Source of the DNA: Hyphomonas jannaschiana VP2
GTDB lineage: Bacteria > Pseudomonadota > Alphaproteobacteria > Caulobacterales > Hyphomonadaceae
NCBI RefSeq assembly: GCF_000685215.1
Contig: NZ_ARYJ01000005.1
Location: 62,001 to 126,000, forward strand
Direction: 5' to 3'
DNA: 64,000 nucleotides
In this document: positions 1-8,987 of the stretch, in pieces
Layout: every line of letters begins with the position of its first letter
Numbering within the stretch: position 1 is the first letter of the stretch
Position numbers and translations under genes: made by a program
Notes under the pieces: generated by a model
The model's database searches: none
What the model saw: the letters and a program-made list of their open reading frames with translations, nothing else
What the model was told of the DNA's origin: nothing

Positions 1-134
1 TCGGCGCGCAGGCCGTAATCCTTCAGCTTGTCTTCCAGCCGGTGAAGATACCGGTGGTGCGGTCCGCACAGGTCGCGCAGGCGCTCGGCATTGCTGACTT
101 CGTAGAACCGGCTCACCGGCGCTTCCGGTGACAT
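1..134 (-). CDS. PhoH family protein, N-terminal fragment
   Basis: The reading frame opens at an ATG 20 nt after the miaB stop and runs off the left edge, giving about 44 residues. The visible part contains RFYEVSNAERLRDLCGPHHR followed by a run resembling LEDKLKDYG. This matches the N-terminus of PhoH-like P-loop ATPases, which often lie directly downstream of miaB in alphaproteobacteria. The family couples ATP/RNA binding to stress or rRNA-related roles that remain poorly defined. The Walker motifs would lie beyond the window, so the family call rests on the N-terminal sequence and on synteny. Confidence 0.68.
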   Translation of the reverse strand, partial: MSPEAPVSRFYEVSNAERLRDLCGPHHRYLHRLEDKLKDYGLRA

Positions 135-154
135 GTTCGGACGGCGCTTTCCGC

Positions 155-1552
155 TCACAGGGCGGCCTCGCGGACTTTGACCAACTCACCGGAGAGCGAG
201 TTGAGGCTCGCATCGATCACGCGGACGTCCACAATGGTGCCGACAAGGTCCGCTATAGTCATGGCCTGGTCATGCGGTAGTTCGAAGTGAACCGCCTGAA
301 GCCAGGGCGAGCGGCCATGCGCCTGTCCCGGATTGCGGCCCTTGCCGGTGATCAGGACCGGCACGGTCTGGCCAATCTTGGAATGGTTGAAGGCGGTCTG
401 CTGCTCCCGCAGAAGCTGTTGCAGCTGCTGCAGGCGCGCGTCTTTCACCTCTTCCGGCACCTGGCCGAACATGTCGGCCGCCGGCGTGCCCGGACGCGCC
501 GAATACTTGAAGGAATAGGCAATCGCATAGTCCACATCCCGGACCAGCTGCATCGTCGCCTCAAAATCGGCATCCGACTCGCCCGGAAAACCGACAATGA
601 AATCAGAGGCAATCGCGATGTCCGGCCGGGCTTCGCGCACTTTGCGGATGATCTCGCGGTACTCATCCGCCGTGTGGCCGCGGTTCATGGCCTTCAGGAT
701 ATTGTCCGAGCCCGACTGCACCGGCAGGTGCAGGAATGGCATCATTTCCGGCACCTCGCCATGCGCGGCAATGAGGTCATCATCCATGTCGCGCGGATGG
801 CTGGTTGTGTAGCGAATCCGGTCGATCCCGCCAATCTTGGCGATATGGCGGACCAGCTGGCCAAGCGTCCAGTCAGGCGCGTTCGTCAGGGCCGGGGCCG
901 CACCATGGAAGGCGTTCACATTCTGGCCAAGCAGCGTGATCTCGCGCACGCCCTGCGCCGCCAGGCTGCGCGCCTCCATCGTAATATCATCTACAGGACG
1001 CGAGAGTTCGGCGCCGCGCGTATAGGGTACGACACAGAAGGTGCAGAACTTGTCGCACCCCTCCTGCACCGACAGGAAGGCCGTCGGCCCGTCCGCTTCG
1101 CGCGCCTTCGGCAGCGCGTCGAATTTCTCCAGCGTCTCGAACTCGGTTTCGAGCCGGTCGCCCACAGCGCGGCTGGCCCGGGCGATCATTTCCGGCAGCT
1201 TGTGATAGGCCTGCGGGCCGAGTACGAGGTCCACAGCTGGCTGGCGGCGCATGATCTCGGCGCCTTCTGCCTGGGCCACACAGCCCGCCACGGCGATGGT
1301 GAGATTTCCACCACGTGCCTGTTTCGTCAGTTTCAGCTGGCCGAGCTCGGAATAGACCTTTTCCGTCGCCTTTTCGCGGATATGGCACGTGTTCAGCACG
1401 ACCAGGTCGGCCTCGTCCGCACTCTCCACCGGCGCATAACCGAGCGGCCGCAGCACATCTCTCATGCGCTCGGAGTCGTATACGTTCATCTGGCAGCCAT
1501 AGGTCTTGATGAAGACGCCCTTGGCTTGTTTGGGTTCGCGGGGGTCGGTCAT
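155..1552 (-). CDS. miaB: tRNA-2-methylthio-N6-dimethylallyladenosine synthase MiaB
   Basis: This radical-SAM methylthiotransferase converts i6A37 to ms2i6A37 in tRNAs that read UNN codons. The N-terminal MTTase domain carries its three cluster cysteines in TYGCQMN (C20), LNTCHIRE (C56) and AGCVAQ (C91). The radical-SAM motif CDKFCTFC gives C166, C170 and C173. A C-terminal TRAM domain follows from roughly residue 385. The length of 465 aa is normal for the family. A second methylthiotransferase, mtaB, lies at 46.8-48.0 kb; the i6A-type motif TYGCQMN separates this one as MiaB. It is probably co-transcribed with the phoH-like gene downstream and is divergent from the symporter gene. Confidence 0.96.
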   Translation of the reverse strand: MTDPREPKQAKGVFIKTYGCQMNVYDSERMRDVLRPLGYAPVESADEADLVVLNTCHIREKATEKVYSELGQLKLTKQARGGNLTIAVAGCVAQAEGAEIMRRQPAVDLVLGPQAYHKLPEMIARASRAVGDRLETEFETLEKFDALPKAREADGPTAFLSVQEGCDKFCTFCVVPYTRGAELSRPVDDITMEARSLAAQGVREITLLGQNVNAFHGAAPALTNAPDWTLGQLVRHIAKIGGIDRIRYTTSHPRDMDDDLIAAHGEVPEMMPFLHLPVQSGSDNILKAMNRGHTADEYREIIRKVREARPDIAIASDFIVGFPGESDADFEATMQLVRDVDYAIAYSFKYSARPGTPAADMFGQVPEEVKDARLQQLQQLLREQQTAFNHSKIGQTVPVLITGKGRNPGQAHGRSPWLQAVHFELPHDQAMTIADLVGTIVDVRVIDASLNSLSGELVKVREAAL

Positions 1553-1698
1553 TCGCGGGCTTATGCCTTAAAACAGGCCGGCCTTCCACAGCCGATTGCG
1601 GAGGCCTTGCAGCATGACATGCCTGCAATGCTCGCTTCACACAGTGGCAAACGGGGTTAGTGTCGGCCTCAAGCAGAGTAAAGGAGCCGGGGAGGCTT

Positions 1699-3177
1699 AT
1701 GGAAAGTATTATTCGGACGCTAAACGATTTCGTGTGGGGGCCGCCAATGCTGGTGCTCCTGCTGGGAACGGGGCTCTATCTGACAATCGGCCTGCGGCTG
1801 TTGTCCGTCCTGAAAATCCCGTTCGCCTTCGGGCAGCTGTTCAAGAAACCGGACCAGAATGAAGAGGGTGACGTCACGCCATTCGCGGCCCTGATGACCG
1901 CCCTCTCGTCCACCATCGGAACCGGCAACATCGCTGGCGTTGCGGCCGCGATCGCCATTGGCGGGCCGGGCGCCGTATTCTGGATGTGGATCACAGCCAT
2001 CGTCGGCACGGCAACCAAATATTCCGAAGGCGTACTGGCCGTCCGCTTCCGCGAGATCGACCATGACGGCCGCCATGTCGGCGGACCGATGTATTACATC
2101 AAGAACGGCATGGGCAAAAAATGGATCTGGCTGGGCGGCCTGTTTGCCACGCTGGGCATTCTGGCCAGCTGGGGCACCGGTGCATCGATCCAGTCCAATT
2201 CCATCGCGGATGCGCTGAATGCGACCTACAATGTGCCGCCGATTGTATCGGCTGTGGTTCTGTCGGCTGCAGCGGCAGCGGTTATTCTGGGCGGCATCAA
2301 GCGGATCGCGAGCGTCGCGAGCCGGCTGGTTCCGATCATGGCGATCTCCTATCTCGCTGGCGGCCTGCTGGTGATCTCGCTTCACCTCGACGCCGTTCCG
2401 GCGGCGTTCGGCATGATCTTCTCCGGCGCCTTCGGCTTCGACAGCGCAGGGACCGGTATCTCCATCGGCCTCTTGATGCTGGCGATGCAGAAAGGCGTCG
2501 CACGCGGCATCTTCTCGAATGAAGCCGGTCAGGGCTCCGCTCCGATCGCGCACGCCGCTGCCAAGATCCAGGACCCGGTCGACCAGGGTCTCGTCGCCAT
2601 GCTGGGCACGATCATCGACACGCTGATCGTCTGCTCGATCACCGCGCTGGTGATCCTGACCTCCGGCGTGCTTGGCCAGGAATGCATTCCGACCGCTGCC
2701 AATGCGGCCGACATCCTGGCGAACGGCCAGCCGGCCGGCTGCGATACGGGGGCACCGCTGACGGTTGCGGCGTTTGACGCAGGCCTGACGGGTATCGGTG
2801 AGCACATCGTTGCCATCGGCCTGACCGTGTTCGGCTTCACCACCATTCTCGGCTGGAGCTATTATGGCGAGCGCTGTGCGGAGTACCTGTTCGGCGAGAA
2901 GTCCATCCTGCCGTTCCGCATCAGCTGGATCGTGGTCACCTTCTTCGGTGCCGCCGCGCTGATGCTCGAAGGCTCGGTCGCCAATATCGTGAACCTGTTC
3001 TGGCTCGTGGCTGACACGCTGACCGGCATGATGGCCGCGCCGAACCTTGTCGGCCTGGTCTTCCTCAGCCCGGTCGTGTTCGCGATGACCAAGGCGCATT
3101 TCGAAGCCGTCCGGAACGGCACGCCGAAACCGCGCTATCCGATCATCGACCAGCGCGAGCAGGCGCCGAAAAAGTAA
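1699..3177 (+). CDS. Sodium:alanine/glycine symporter (AGCS family)
   Basis: This inner-membrane transporter of 492 aa is predicted to import alanine or glycine with Na+ or H+. Family signatures are GTGNIAGVA near residue 75, GGPGAVFWMW just after it, and SNEAGQGSAPIAHAAAK in the middle. About ten hydrophobic segments are visible. An upstream in-frame start exists at 1660, but the ATG at 1699 is preferred because a GGAGCCGGGGAGG ribosome site sits just before it and family members begin close to the first membrane helix. A strong terminator follows the stop, so the gene looks monocistronic. Substrate specificity cannot be read from the sequence. Confidence 0.93.
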   Translation: MESIIRTLNDFVWGPPMLVLLLGTGLYLTIGLRLLSVLKIPFAFGQLFKKPDQNEEGDVTPFAALMTALSSTIGTGNIAGVAAAIAIGGPGAVFWMWITAIVGTATKYSEGVLAVRFREIDHDGRHVGGPMYYIKNGMGKKWIWLGGLFATLGILASWGTGASIQSNSIADALNATYNVPPIVSAVVLSAAAAAVILGGIKRIASVASRLVPIMAISYLAGGLLVISLHLDAVPAAFGMIFSGAFGFDSAGTGISIGLLMLAMQKGVARGIFSNEAGQGSAPIAHAAAKIQDPVDQGLVAMLGTIIDTLIVCSITALVILTSGVLGQECIPTAANAADILANGQPAGCDTGAPLTVAAFDAGLTGIGEHIVAIGLTVFGFTTILGWSYYGERCAEYLFGEKSILPFRISWIVVTFFGAAALMLEGSVANIVNLFWLVADTLTGMMAAPNLVGLVFLSPVVFAMTKAHFEAVRNGTPKPRYPIIDQREQAPKK

Positions 3178-3198
3178 GGCGCCCTTCACCCAAAACGA

Positions 3199-3234
3199 AC
3201 GCCCCGCCCGGTTTCAGCCAGGCGGGGCGTTTTC
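3199..3234 (+). terminator. Rho-independent terminator after the AGCS symporter gene
   Basis: A perfect 10-bp stem pairs ACGCCCCGCC (3199-3208) with GGCGGGGCGT (3221-3230) around a 12-nt loop. A short T run follows. It lies 21 nt past the symporter stop and points along the + strand. Confidence 0.85.
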
Positions 3235-3280
3235 ATTTCCGGGGCCCCAAAAGACCATAAGAAACACCATGAAGAACACC

Positions 3281-3312
3281 GTGTATGGACCATATACAGA
3301 CCATTTATACGG
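3281..3312. repeat. AT-rich near-palindrome and short direct repeat
   Basis: TGTATGGACCATATACA is a near-palindrome with one extra TA on one side. The unit GACCATATAC is repeated immediately as GACCATTTATAC. The element is conspicuously AT-rich against its GC-rich neighbours. It lies between the convergent symporter and gloA genes, so it is not in a conventional promoter position. No function is assigned. Confidence 0.35.
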
Positions 3313-3334
3313 GGGTGCTTTCCGCGGGCGGGCG

Positions 3335-3808
3335 CTACCAGCTGCCGATATTCTCCGCGCTGGCCCAGGGCTCTTTCGGTTCGAGCGGCTTGCCCTGCTG
3401 GAGCAGCTCAACCGAGATCCCGTCCGGCGAGCGGATGAAGGCCATGCGGCCGTCGCGCGGCGGACGATTGATCGTCACGCCCATGCCCTGCAGCCTTTCG
3501 ACAGCGGCGTAGATGTCTTCCACCGAATAGGCGAGATGGCCGAAATTGCGCCCGCCGCCATAGTCTTCCGGGTCCCAGTTATGGGTCAGCTCGATCATCG
3601 GGATCTGCATCTCGGTCGGGCTTTTGCCTTCCGGGATGCCGCCGCAGCGTTCGATGTCTGCCGGCGATGCCAGGAAGACCAGCGTGAAGCGCCCGGCCTC
3701 GCTGTCATAGCGGCCGACTTCGGTCAGGCCGAGGCCGTCGCAATAGAATTTGAGTGAGGCGTCAATGTCGGTGACACGCACCATTGTGTGCAGGAATTCG
3801 ATGCTCAT
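3335..3808 (-). CDS. gloA: Lactoylglutathione lyase (glyoxalase I), VOC family
   Basis: The enzyme isomerises the methylglyoxal-glutathione hemithioacetal to S-lactoylglutathione. The 157-aa protein has the two-half VOC layout. Candidate metal ligands are the His of EFLHTMVRV, the Glu of MIELTHNWD, the His of FGHLAYSVED and the Glu of ISVELLQQG, which is the complete H/E/H/E set of glyoxalase I. A longer in-frame reading upstream (to 4057) overlaps the next gene and is rejected. The start at 3808 shares one base with the stop of the upstream membrane-protein gene (TGATG), implying translational coupling. A C-terminal tail of about 20 residues exceeds the E. coli enzyme. Confidence 0.88.
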   Translation of the reverse strand: MSIEFLHTMVRVTDIDASLKFYCDGLGLTEVGRYDSEAGRFTLVFLASPADIERCGGIPEGKSPTEMQIPMIELTHNWDPEDYGGGRNFGHLAYSVEDIYAAVERLQGMGVTINRPPRDGRMAFIRSPDGISVELLQQGKPLEPKEPWASAENIGSW

Positions 3809-4263
3809 CAGGCACCTCCGTTCAGATCGCGAATAACTTGTTTCAGATTGGGCGGCATCAGCGCGTAATAGCGGCGCATGGCAATCGCCAGCAGGCCGAT
3901 CGTGGCGAACATGAATGTCAGAAACACCATGAATGTGTGGATCAGCGTGCCCGTCTCGAACACCGGCGACTTGCCGCTCATCAGCCAGAACATGTTCCAC
4001 ACGGCATTGAAGCCTGCCACGAACGGGCCGAGCAGCAGGAACAGGATCGCCGCGCAAGCGAAGAAATAGGTCTCCCCCCGCGGGCCTTCACTGCGCAGGT
4101 AGAGATCGGTGAATTCGACATCGGTGACGTCTTCAGGGATTTCCTTGTCACGCTTCTTCGCAGCGAGGACGTCGGGCGCGAAGGCTCTGGTCTCTTTCCA
4201 GCGCCAGCCAAGGCTGATGCCCCAGGCCAGCAATCCGGCAATGGCGAAATAATAGATCAGCAT
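3808..4263 (-). CDS. Conserved inner-membrane protein coupled to gloA
   Basis: This 151-aa protein has one hydrophobic segment at the N-terminus (YYFAIAGLLAWGISLGW), a charged loop of about 50 residues, and two further segments (FFACAAILFLLLGPFVAG and TFMVFLTFMFATIGLLAI). I recognise no named family and see no catalytic motif. It is translated just before gloA with a one-base stop/start overlap and follows the AraC-MGMT gene by 35 nt. The three probably form one unit. The context of alkylation repair and methylglyoxal detoxification suggests a link to electrophile stress, but that is only inferred from position. Confidence 0.8.
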   Translation of the reverse strand: MLIYYFAIAGLLAWGISLGWRWKETRAFAPDVLAAKKRDKEIPEDVTDVEFTDLYLRSEGPRGETYFFACAAILFLLLGPFVAGFNAVWNMFWLMSGKSPVFETGTLIHTFMVFLTFMFATIGLLAIAMRRYYALMPPNLKQVIRDLNGGA

Positions 4264-4298
4264 GAGCAGGCCGTCCGGGCTTACGCCCCGGCCCGCTT

Positions 4299-5183
4299 TC
4301 AGGCGGCGTGGGCGCGTTCATAGGTGAGCATGGCGCGTTTGCGGGCCACACCCCAATGATAATTATGAAGACGCCCATCCGCCGCAAGGGCGCGATGACA
4401 GGGAATGAACCAGCTGACGGGGTTTGCCCCGACCGCTGCCCCGACGGCCCGCGCTGCTTTCGGATGCCCGCTCGCCCGGGCGAGTTCGCCATATGTGCAG
4501 GTCTCCCCGGCCGGAATTTCCAGGAGAGCGCGCCAGACCTGGCGCCGGAAAGGCGTGCCGTAGAGCGCGACAGGCAGCGGCTCGCCCTTTTCGAAGACCT
4601 GCGCCGCCATCCTGCGGGCGGCGGCATCGTCGCGCCGGATGTCGGCATCCGGATACCGCCCGGCGAGATCGGCAAAGGCCGCATCCTCGCCATAGCCCGG
4701 ATGGATGAAGCCGGCCTTCTCCGGCGCCCCGTCATCGATAAAGCCCAGCGCGACGAGGCCGCGTGGCGAGATCAGCCAGGCCCCTTCCCCGAACGGGGTC
4801 GGCGCCCGGCCGAGCACAAGGTCTGCCCCGCGCCCGCCGGCCTTGGCTTCACCGGGGGTGAGGCCCTCATGTGCGATGAAGAGGTCATGCAGGCGGCCCG
4901 GCCCGGAGAGGCCCGTCTCGAACGTCGCGTCCAGCACGCTTGCGCCCTGACGCAGCAGTTCTCCCGCCTCGGCATGGGCGATGGCCGACTGGAACTGGCG
5001 CGGGGAGATTCCGGCCCAGCGGGTAAACTCCCGCTGGAAATGGCTGGGGCTGAGGCCCATGGCCCCGGACACGGACGCAAGGTCCGGCCAGTCGCGCCAG
5101 GTGTCGCCCAGATAGGACAAGGCCTCGGCCATCCGGTTATAGGCCGCGGCGCGTTCATCGAGAGGGAGCATCCGGTCTGTCAT
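4299..5183 (-). CDS. AraC-type regulator fused to methylated-DNA-cysteine methyltransferase (Ada-like)
   Basis: The N-terminal part (about residues 5-100) is an AraC-type helix-turn-helix region containing LASVSGAMGLSPSHFQREF. The C-terminal part (about 120-290) is an O6-alkylguanine-DNA alkyltransferase with the acceptor cysteine in FIPCHRAL and the ribonuclease-like fold before it. It removes O6-alkyl lesions by irreversible self-alkylation. Unlike E. coli Ada, it has no N-terminal zinc phosphotriester domain, so the usual methyl-switch sensor is missing. At 294 aa it matches the known two-domain 'HTH plus MGMT' class. The ATG at 5183 is used; the longer upstream frame runs antisense through the GST gene. 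Confidence 0.9.
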   Translation of the reverse strand: MTDRMLPLDERAAAYNRMAEALSYLGDTWRDWPDLASVSGAMGLSPSHFQREFTRWAGISPRQFQSAIAHAEAGELLRQGASVLDATFETGLSGPGRLHDLFIAHEGLTPGEAKAGGRGADLVLGRAPTPFGEGAWLISPRGLVALGFIDDGAPEKAGFIHPGYGEDAAFADLAGRYPDADIRRDDAAARRMAAQVFEKGEPLPVALYGTPFRRQVWRALLEIPAGETCTYGELARASGHPKAARAVGAAVGANPVSWFIPCHRALAADGRLHNYHWGVARKRAMLTYERAHAA

Positions 5184-5333
5184 GCGCCGCAATCTGCCTG
5201 AGCCCTCAGGCCACGGCCACCCGATTCTTGCGCCCGGGCGCAAAGCCGCCAGGTCAGAATTGGCCTCTTCCCTGCCTGCGAAAAGCCCGGCATGACTACA
5301 GGATCGAAAACAAGAGACCGGAGTGAAACGGCC

Positions 5334-6281
5334 ATGGCGGATGCACGCAGCATTATTCTGCACGAATACCCAACTTCGCCATATGCCGAGAAAATCCGCC
5401 TGGCGCTGCGCCTGAAGAACCTCGCCTGGTCGCGCGTTGAAATCCCCGTCATCATGCCCCGGCCGGACCTGATGCCGCTGACCGGCGGCTATCGCCGTAC
5501 GCCGGTGATGCAGATCGGCGCCGACATTTACTGCGACACGGCGATCATCCTGCGCGAGCTGGAAGCGCGCTATCCGATGCCGGCGCTGAAACTGCCGGGC
5601 CATGAAGGCCTCGCCCAGATGGTGGCCGGCTGGACGGACGGACGCTGGTTCCAGTCTTCCGTCGCCGTCATCTTCGGCGAGATGGGTGACAAGGTCGGCG
5701 AGGATTTCAGAAAGGACCGGGAAAAACTCTCGGGCCGCCCCTTCGATGTCGACGCGATGAAAGCCGTCGCGCCAATGATGCGCGACCAGTGGCGCGCGCG
5801 GCTGATGCTGCTGGAAGAACGCCTTCAGGGCGGCAAGGGCGCAGGCTCGGGCAACTATCTGGTCGGCATGAAGCCCGGCCTTGTGGATGTGCATGCCTAC
5901 ATGAATGTCTGGTTCATGCACCAGAACGTGCCGGACTTCCTGGAGAAGTGTTTCGAGACGGCAGACCTGACCAAGGCCTGGTTCGAGCGCTTGCGGGAAT
6001 TTGAAGGCCAGGAGCCGGAAACCATCTCGTCCAAAGAAGCGCTGGAAATCGGCAAACATGCCGCGCCGCGGCTTGTCATGGCGACGACGAAATACGAACC
6101 GCAGGACATCGTTCCCGGAGACATGGTGGCCGTGGCCCCGGACGATTACGGGCAGGTCTGGGTCGAAGGCGAGATCGTGCACGCAGACTCCCAGCGCGTG
6201 ATCCTTCAGCGGATGTCGGAAGAAGCCGAGACCGTGCACATTCATTTCCCGCGCGCGGGCTTCCTCGTCCGCCGCATCTGA
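5334..6281 (+). CDS. Glutathione S-transferase family protein with C-terminal extension
   Basis: The thioredoxin-like N-domain begins at SPYAEKIRLALRLK, with Ser15 in the usual catalytic position, and has the cis-Pro region RRTPVMQIG and the glutathione-contact region YCDTAIILRELE. An all-helical C-domain follows to about residue 230. A further 75-80 residues of beta-rich sequence (EPQDIVPGDMVAVAPDDYG onwards) are not part of a normal GST and resemble a small barrel domain. Start 5334 is chosen for the upstream GGAG, over 5292. The substrate is unknown. The gene stands alone, divergent from the AraC-MGMT gene. Confidence 0.85.
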   Translation: MADARSIILHEYPTSPYAEKIRLALRLKNLAWSRVEIPVIMPRPDLMPLTGGYRRTPVMQIGADIYCDTAIILRELEARYPMPALKLPGHEGLAQMVAGWTDGRWFQSSVAVIFGEMGDKVGEDFRKDREKLSGRPFDVDAMKAVAPMMRDQWRARLMLLEERLQGGKGAGSGNYLVGMKPGLVDVHAYMNVWFMHQNVPDFLEKCFETADLTKAWFERLREFEGQEPETISSKEALEIGKHAAPRLVMATTKYEPQDIVPGDMVAVAPDDYGQVWVEGEIVHADSQRVILQRMSEEAETVHIHFPRAGFLVRRI

Positions 6282-6368
6282 CAAGGCGTTCCTGACCGGT
6301 CTTAACCGACTGGCCCTGTTCCCGGCGGCACAATGCGCTACATTTACAGGTAAAGGAGGGCCACCAGC

Positions 6369-7178
6369 ATGGATCGACGCCTTTGCCTGATCACAGGGGC
6401 TTCCGCCGGGATCGGCGCGGAATTTGCCCGCCAGTATGCCGCGCTCGGCTGGGATGTGGCGCTAACCGCCCGCCGGGCTGACCGGCTGGACGCACTCGCG
6501 GCTGAGCTACAGGAAAAATACAAGATCACCGCGATCGTCATCGCTGAAGATCTCGCCAAGAAGTCTGCGCCGGCGAAGATCCTCGCGGCACTGGAAGAGC
6601 AGGGCCGCCATGTCGATGCGCTGGTGAACAATGCCGGGTACGGCCTGCCGGGCACCTTCTTTTCCACCAGCTGGAAGGAGCAGGGCGATTTCATCCAGGT
6701 GCTCTACACCGCGCCGCTGGAACTGGCGCACCGCGTACTGCCGGGCATGGCCGAGCGCGGCTATGGCCGCATCATCAATGTCGCCTCCCTCGCCGGCTAT
6801 GCCGCCGGAAGCGCCGGGCACACGCTTTACGCCAGTGTGAAGGCGGGGATGATCAAATTCTCCGAAAGCCTGAACGCCGAATGCGAGGCACTCGGCCACG
6901 AGGACATCCACTGCACCGCGCTCTGCCCCGGCTTCACCTGGAGCGAGTTCCATGACGCCAATGGCACGCGCGAACAGACGAACAAGATGCCCAAATGGAT
7001 GTGGATGGATGCAGAACCGGTCGTCCGGCAGGGCATCGAGGCCGTAAACAGGGGACAGCCGGTGATTGTGCCGGGCCTGGTCAACAAGGGGATGGCGACA
7101 TTGTCCCGGATCCTGCCCGAACCGCTCGGCCGGGCCATGGTGCGGTCGCAGGGCAAGCGATTCCGCAAGATCGACTGA
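6369..7178 (+). CDS. Short-chain dehydrogenase/reductase (SDR)
   Basis: This 269-aa classical SDR has the cofactor motif TGASAGIG near residue 10, NNAGYG near residue 90, the catalytic Ser in NVASLAGYA, and the catalytic pair in YASVKAG. The Arg-rich ARRADR after beta-2 suggests NADP(H) preference. The C-terminal stretch (KMPKWMWMDAE) is typical of the DltE-like SDRs that act on acyl or lipid substrates. AAAGGAGGG precedes the ATG at a good distance. It ends 88 nt before mcd and may share transcription with it. The substrate is not predictable. Confidence 0.9.
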   Translation: MDRRLCLITGASAGIGAEFARQYAALGWDVALTARRADRLDALAAELQEKYKITAIVIAEDLAKKSAPAKILAALEEQGRHVDALVNNAGYGLPGTFFSTSWKEQGDFIQVLYTAPLELAHRVLPGMAERGYGRIINVASLAGYAAGSAGHTLYASVKAGMIKFSESLNAECEALGHEDIHCTALCPGFTWSEFHDANGTREQTNKMPKWMWMDAEPVVRQGIEAVNRGQPVIVPGLVNKGMATLSRILPEPLGRAMVRSQGKRFRKID

Positions 7179-7266
7179 GGCCCTGCGTTGTTGCACCGCA
7201 CAATTATGGACTGACAGAGCCAGAAGAGGCCCCTATAAGGGCAAAAAACTGAAAAGGGGCAAGGAT

Positions 7267-8967
7267 ATGAGCACCGGCGAAATGGTTCAGGAAAAGCAAT
7301 CTGCGGTCATGGATGGCCTGACAGGCACGATGCGCGACGCCCTCGGCGCGCTCGACACCTATGCCGCCGCCGCAACGTCCGGCGCACGCGGCCAGCTCGC
7401 CGGCGAAGACGGCCGCCCGGACCGCAAGGCGTTCGAACGCCACCAGCATCTCGCCCACGGCCTGTCCTGGCTCGTCACCTATGTCGAGACGCTGCGCCAG
7501 GTGTCCGAATGGGCCTCCCGCCTCGAAGCGGAAGGCCGCTTTGGCCAGGTCGAGGCCCTGCTCTCCCAGATCCTGTTCAGCGAATATTGCGCCCAGATCG
7601 TCGGCGGCATTCCGATGAACCAGGGCGAGACCATCCGCCCGCACGAACTTGGCAGCCTGGAAGCATCCGAAACGCTGTTCTCAGATCCAGCGGTCAAGAA
7701 GCTGATCACCGAGGGCAAGACGCCAGCCTCCATGGCCGAAGCCGCTGCCCTGCTGCCGGACGCCCTGACACGCAACACGGTCGAAGAGACCGGTCTCGAC
7801 GAAACCATGAGCATGGTGCGCGAACAGTTTGCGAAATACGCCGCCGAGCGTATCAAGCCGCACGCCCATGGCTGGCACCTGCGCAACGACTATATCCCGA
7901 TGGACGTCGTCAACGAGATGGCAGAGCTCGGCGTGTTCGGCCTGACCATCCCGGAAGACTTCGGCGGCCTCGGCATGGGCAAGACGGCGATGTGCGTCGT
8001 CTCCGAAGAACTTTCCCGCGGCTATATCGGCACCGGCTCGCTCGGCACGCGGTCTGAAATCGCCGCCGAACTGATCCTGATCGGCGGCACGCCGGAGCAG
8101 AAGGAAAAATGGCTGCCGATGATCGCCAGCGGCGAGATCCTGCCGACGGCCGTCTTCACCGAACCGAACACCGGCTCGGACCTCGGCTCCCTGCGCACCC
8201 GCGCGGTGAAGGATGCCGACGGCGAGACCTACTCGATCACGGGCAACAAGACCTGGATCACCCACCCTGTGCGCGCAGACGTGATGACGCTGCTCGCCCG
8301 GACCGATCCGGCGACGAACAATTTCTCCGGCCTCTCCATGTTCCTGGCCGAGAAGCCGCGCGGCGACGATGCCACCCCCTTCCCGGCTGACGGCATGACC
8401 GGCGGCGAGATCGAAGTGCTCGGCTATCGCGGCATGAAGGAATACGAAATCGGCTTCGACGACTTCAAGGTGAAGTCCGAGAACCTGCTCGGCGGTGTCG
8501 AAGGCCAGGGCTTCAAGCATCTGATGGCAACCTTCGAAAGCGCCCGGATCCAGACCGCTGCCCGCGCCATCGGCGTGGCGCAGAACGCCTTCGAAACCGG
8601 CCTGCAATACGCCCTCGACCGCAACCAGTTCGGCAAGCCGATCTTCGAGTTCCCGCGCGTTGCCAACAAGCTGGTGATGATGGCGGCCGAACTCGTCGGC
8701 GTGCGCCAGCTGACCTATTACTCCGCCCGCAAGAAGGACGAAGGCAAGCGCTGCGACCTGGAAGCCGGCATGGCCAAACTGCTCGGCGCGCGCGTCGCGT
8801 GGGCGGCAGCCGACAATGCCGTGCAGATCCATGGCGGTAACGGCTTTGCCCTCGAATACACGATCAGCCGCATCCTGCAGGATGCCCGTATCCTCAACAT
8901 CTTCGAGGGTGCCGGCGAAGTGCAGGCCATGGTCATCGCCCGCCGTCTGGTCGAAGGCGGCAACTAG
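7267..8967 (+). CDS. mcd: (2S)-methylsuccinyl-CoA dehydrogenase, acyl-CoA dehydrogenase family
   Basis: This 566-aa FAD enzyme is predicted to oxidise (2S)-methylsuccinyl-CoA to mesaconyl-CoA in the ethylmalonyl-CoA pathway. An N-terminal extension of about 150 residues containing HGLSWLVTYVETLRQ and QIVGGIPMNQGE is characteristic of Mcd and absent from ordinary acyl-CoA dehydrogenases. The catalytic core has RGYIGTGSLGTRSEIAAEL, TEPNTGSDLGSLRTRAV and, near the end, IHGGNGFALEY and IFEGAGEVQ. The start at 7267 has AAAGGGGCAAGG upstream; an in-frame extension to 7066 overlaps the SDR gene and is rejected. mch and a CitE-family gene of the same pathway lie at 49-52 kb. A generic acyl-CoA dehydrogenase is the fallback call. 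Confidence 0.85.
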   Translation: MSTGEMVQEKQSAVMDGLTGTMRDALGALDTYAAAATSGARGQLAGEDGRPDRKAFERHQHLAHGLSWLVTYVETLRQVSEWASRLEAEGRFGQVEALLSQILFSEYCAQIVGGIPMNQGETIRPHELGSLEASETLFSDPAVKKLITEGKTPASMAEAAALLPDALTRNTVEETGLDETMSMVREQFAKYAAERIKPHAHGWHLRNDYIPMDVVNEMAELGVFGLTIPEDFGGLGMGKTAMCVVSEELSRGYIGTGSLGTRSEIAAELILIGGTPEQKEKWLPMIASGEILPTAVFTEPNTGSDLGSLRTRAVKDADGETYSITGNKTWITHPVRADVMTLLARTDPATNNFSGLSMFLAEKPRGDDATPFPADGMTGGEIEVLGYRGMKEYEIGFDDFKVKSENLLGGVEGQGFKHLMATFESARIQTAARAIGVAQNAFETGLQYALDRNQFGKPIFEFPRVANKLVMMAAELVGVRQLTYYSARKKDEGKRCDLEAGMAKLLGARVAWAAADNAVQIHGGNGFALEYTISRILQDARILNIFEGAGEVQAMVIARRLVEGGN

Positions 8968-8987
8968 GCCCGACTGAATTGCCGCGG

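Noticed and set aside
287-1660. Long + strand open frame (457 codons) across miaB
   Set aside because: It is antisense to miaB, rich in Arg/His, and has no family features; it reflects GC-rich codon bias.
1720-3189. Long minus-strand open frame across the AGCS symporter gene
   Set aside because: It is antisense to a clear membrane transporter and is Asp/Arg/Gly-rich without hydrophobic structure.
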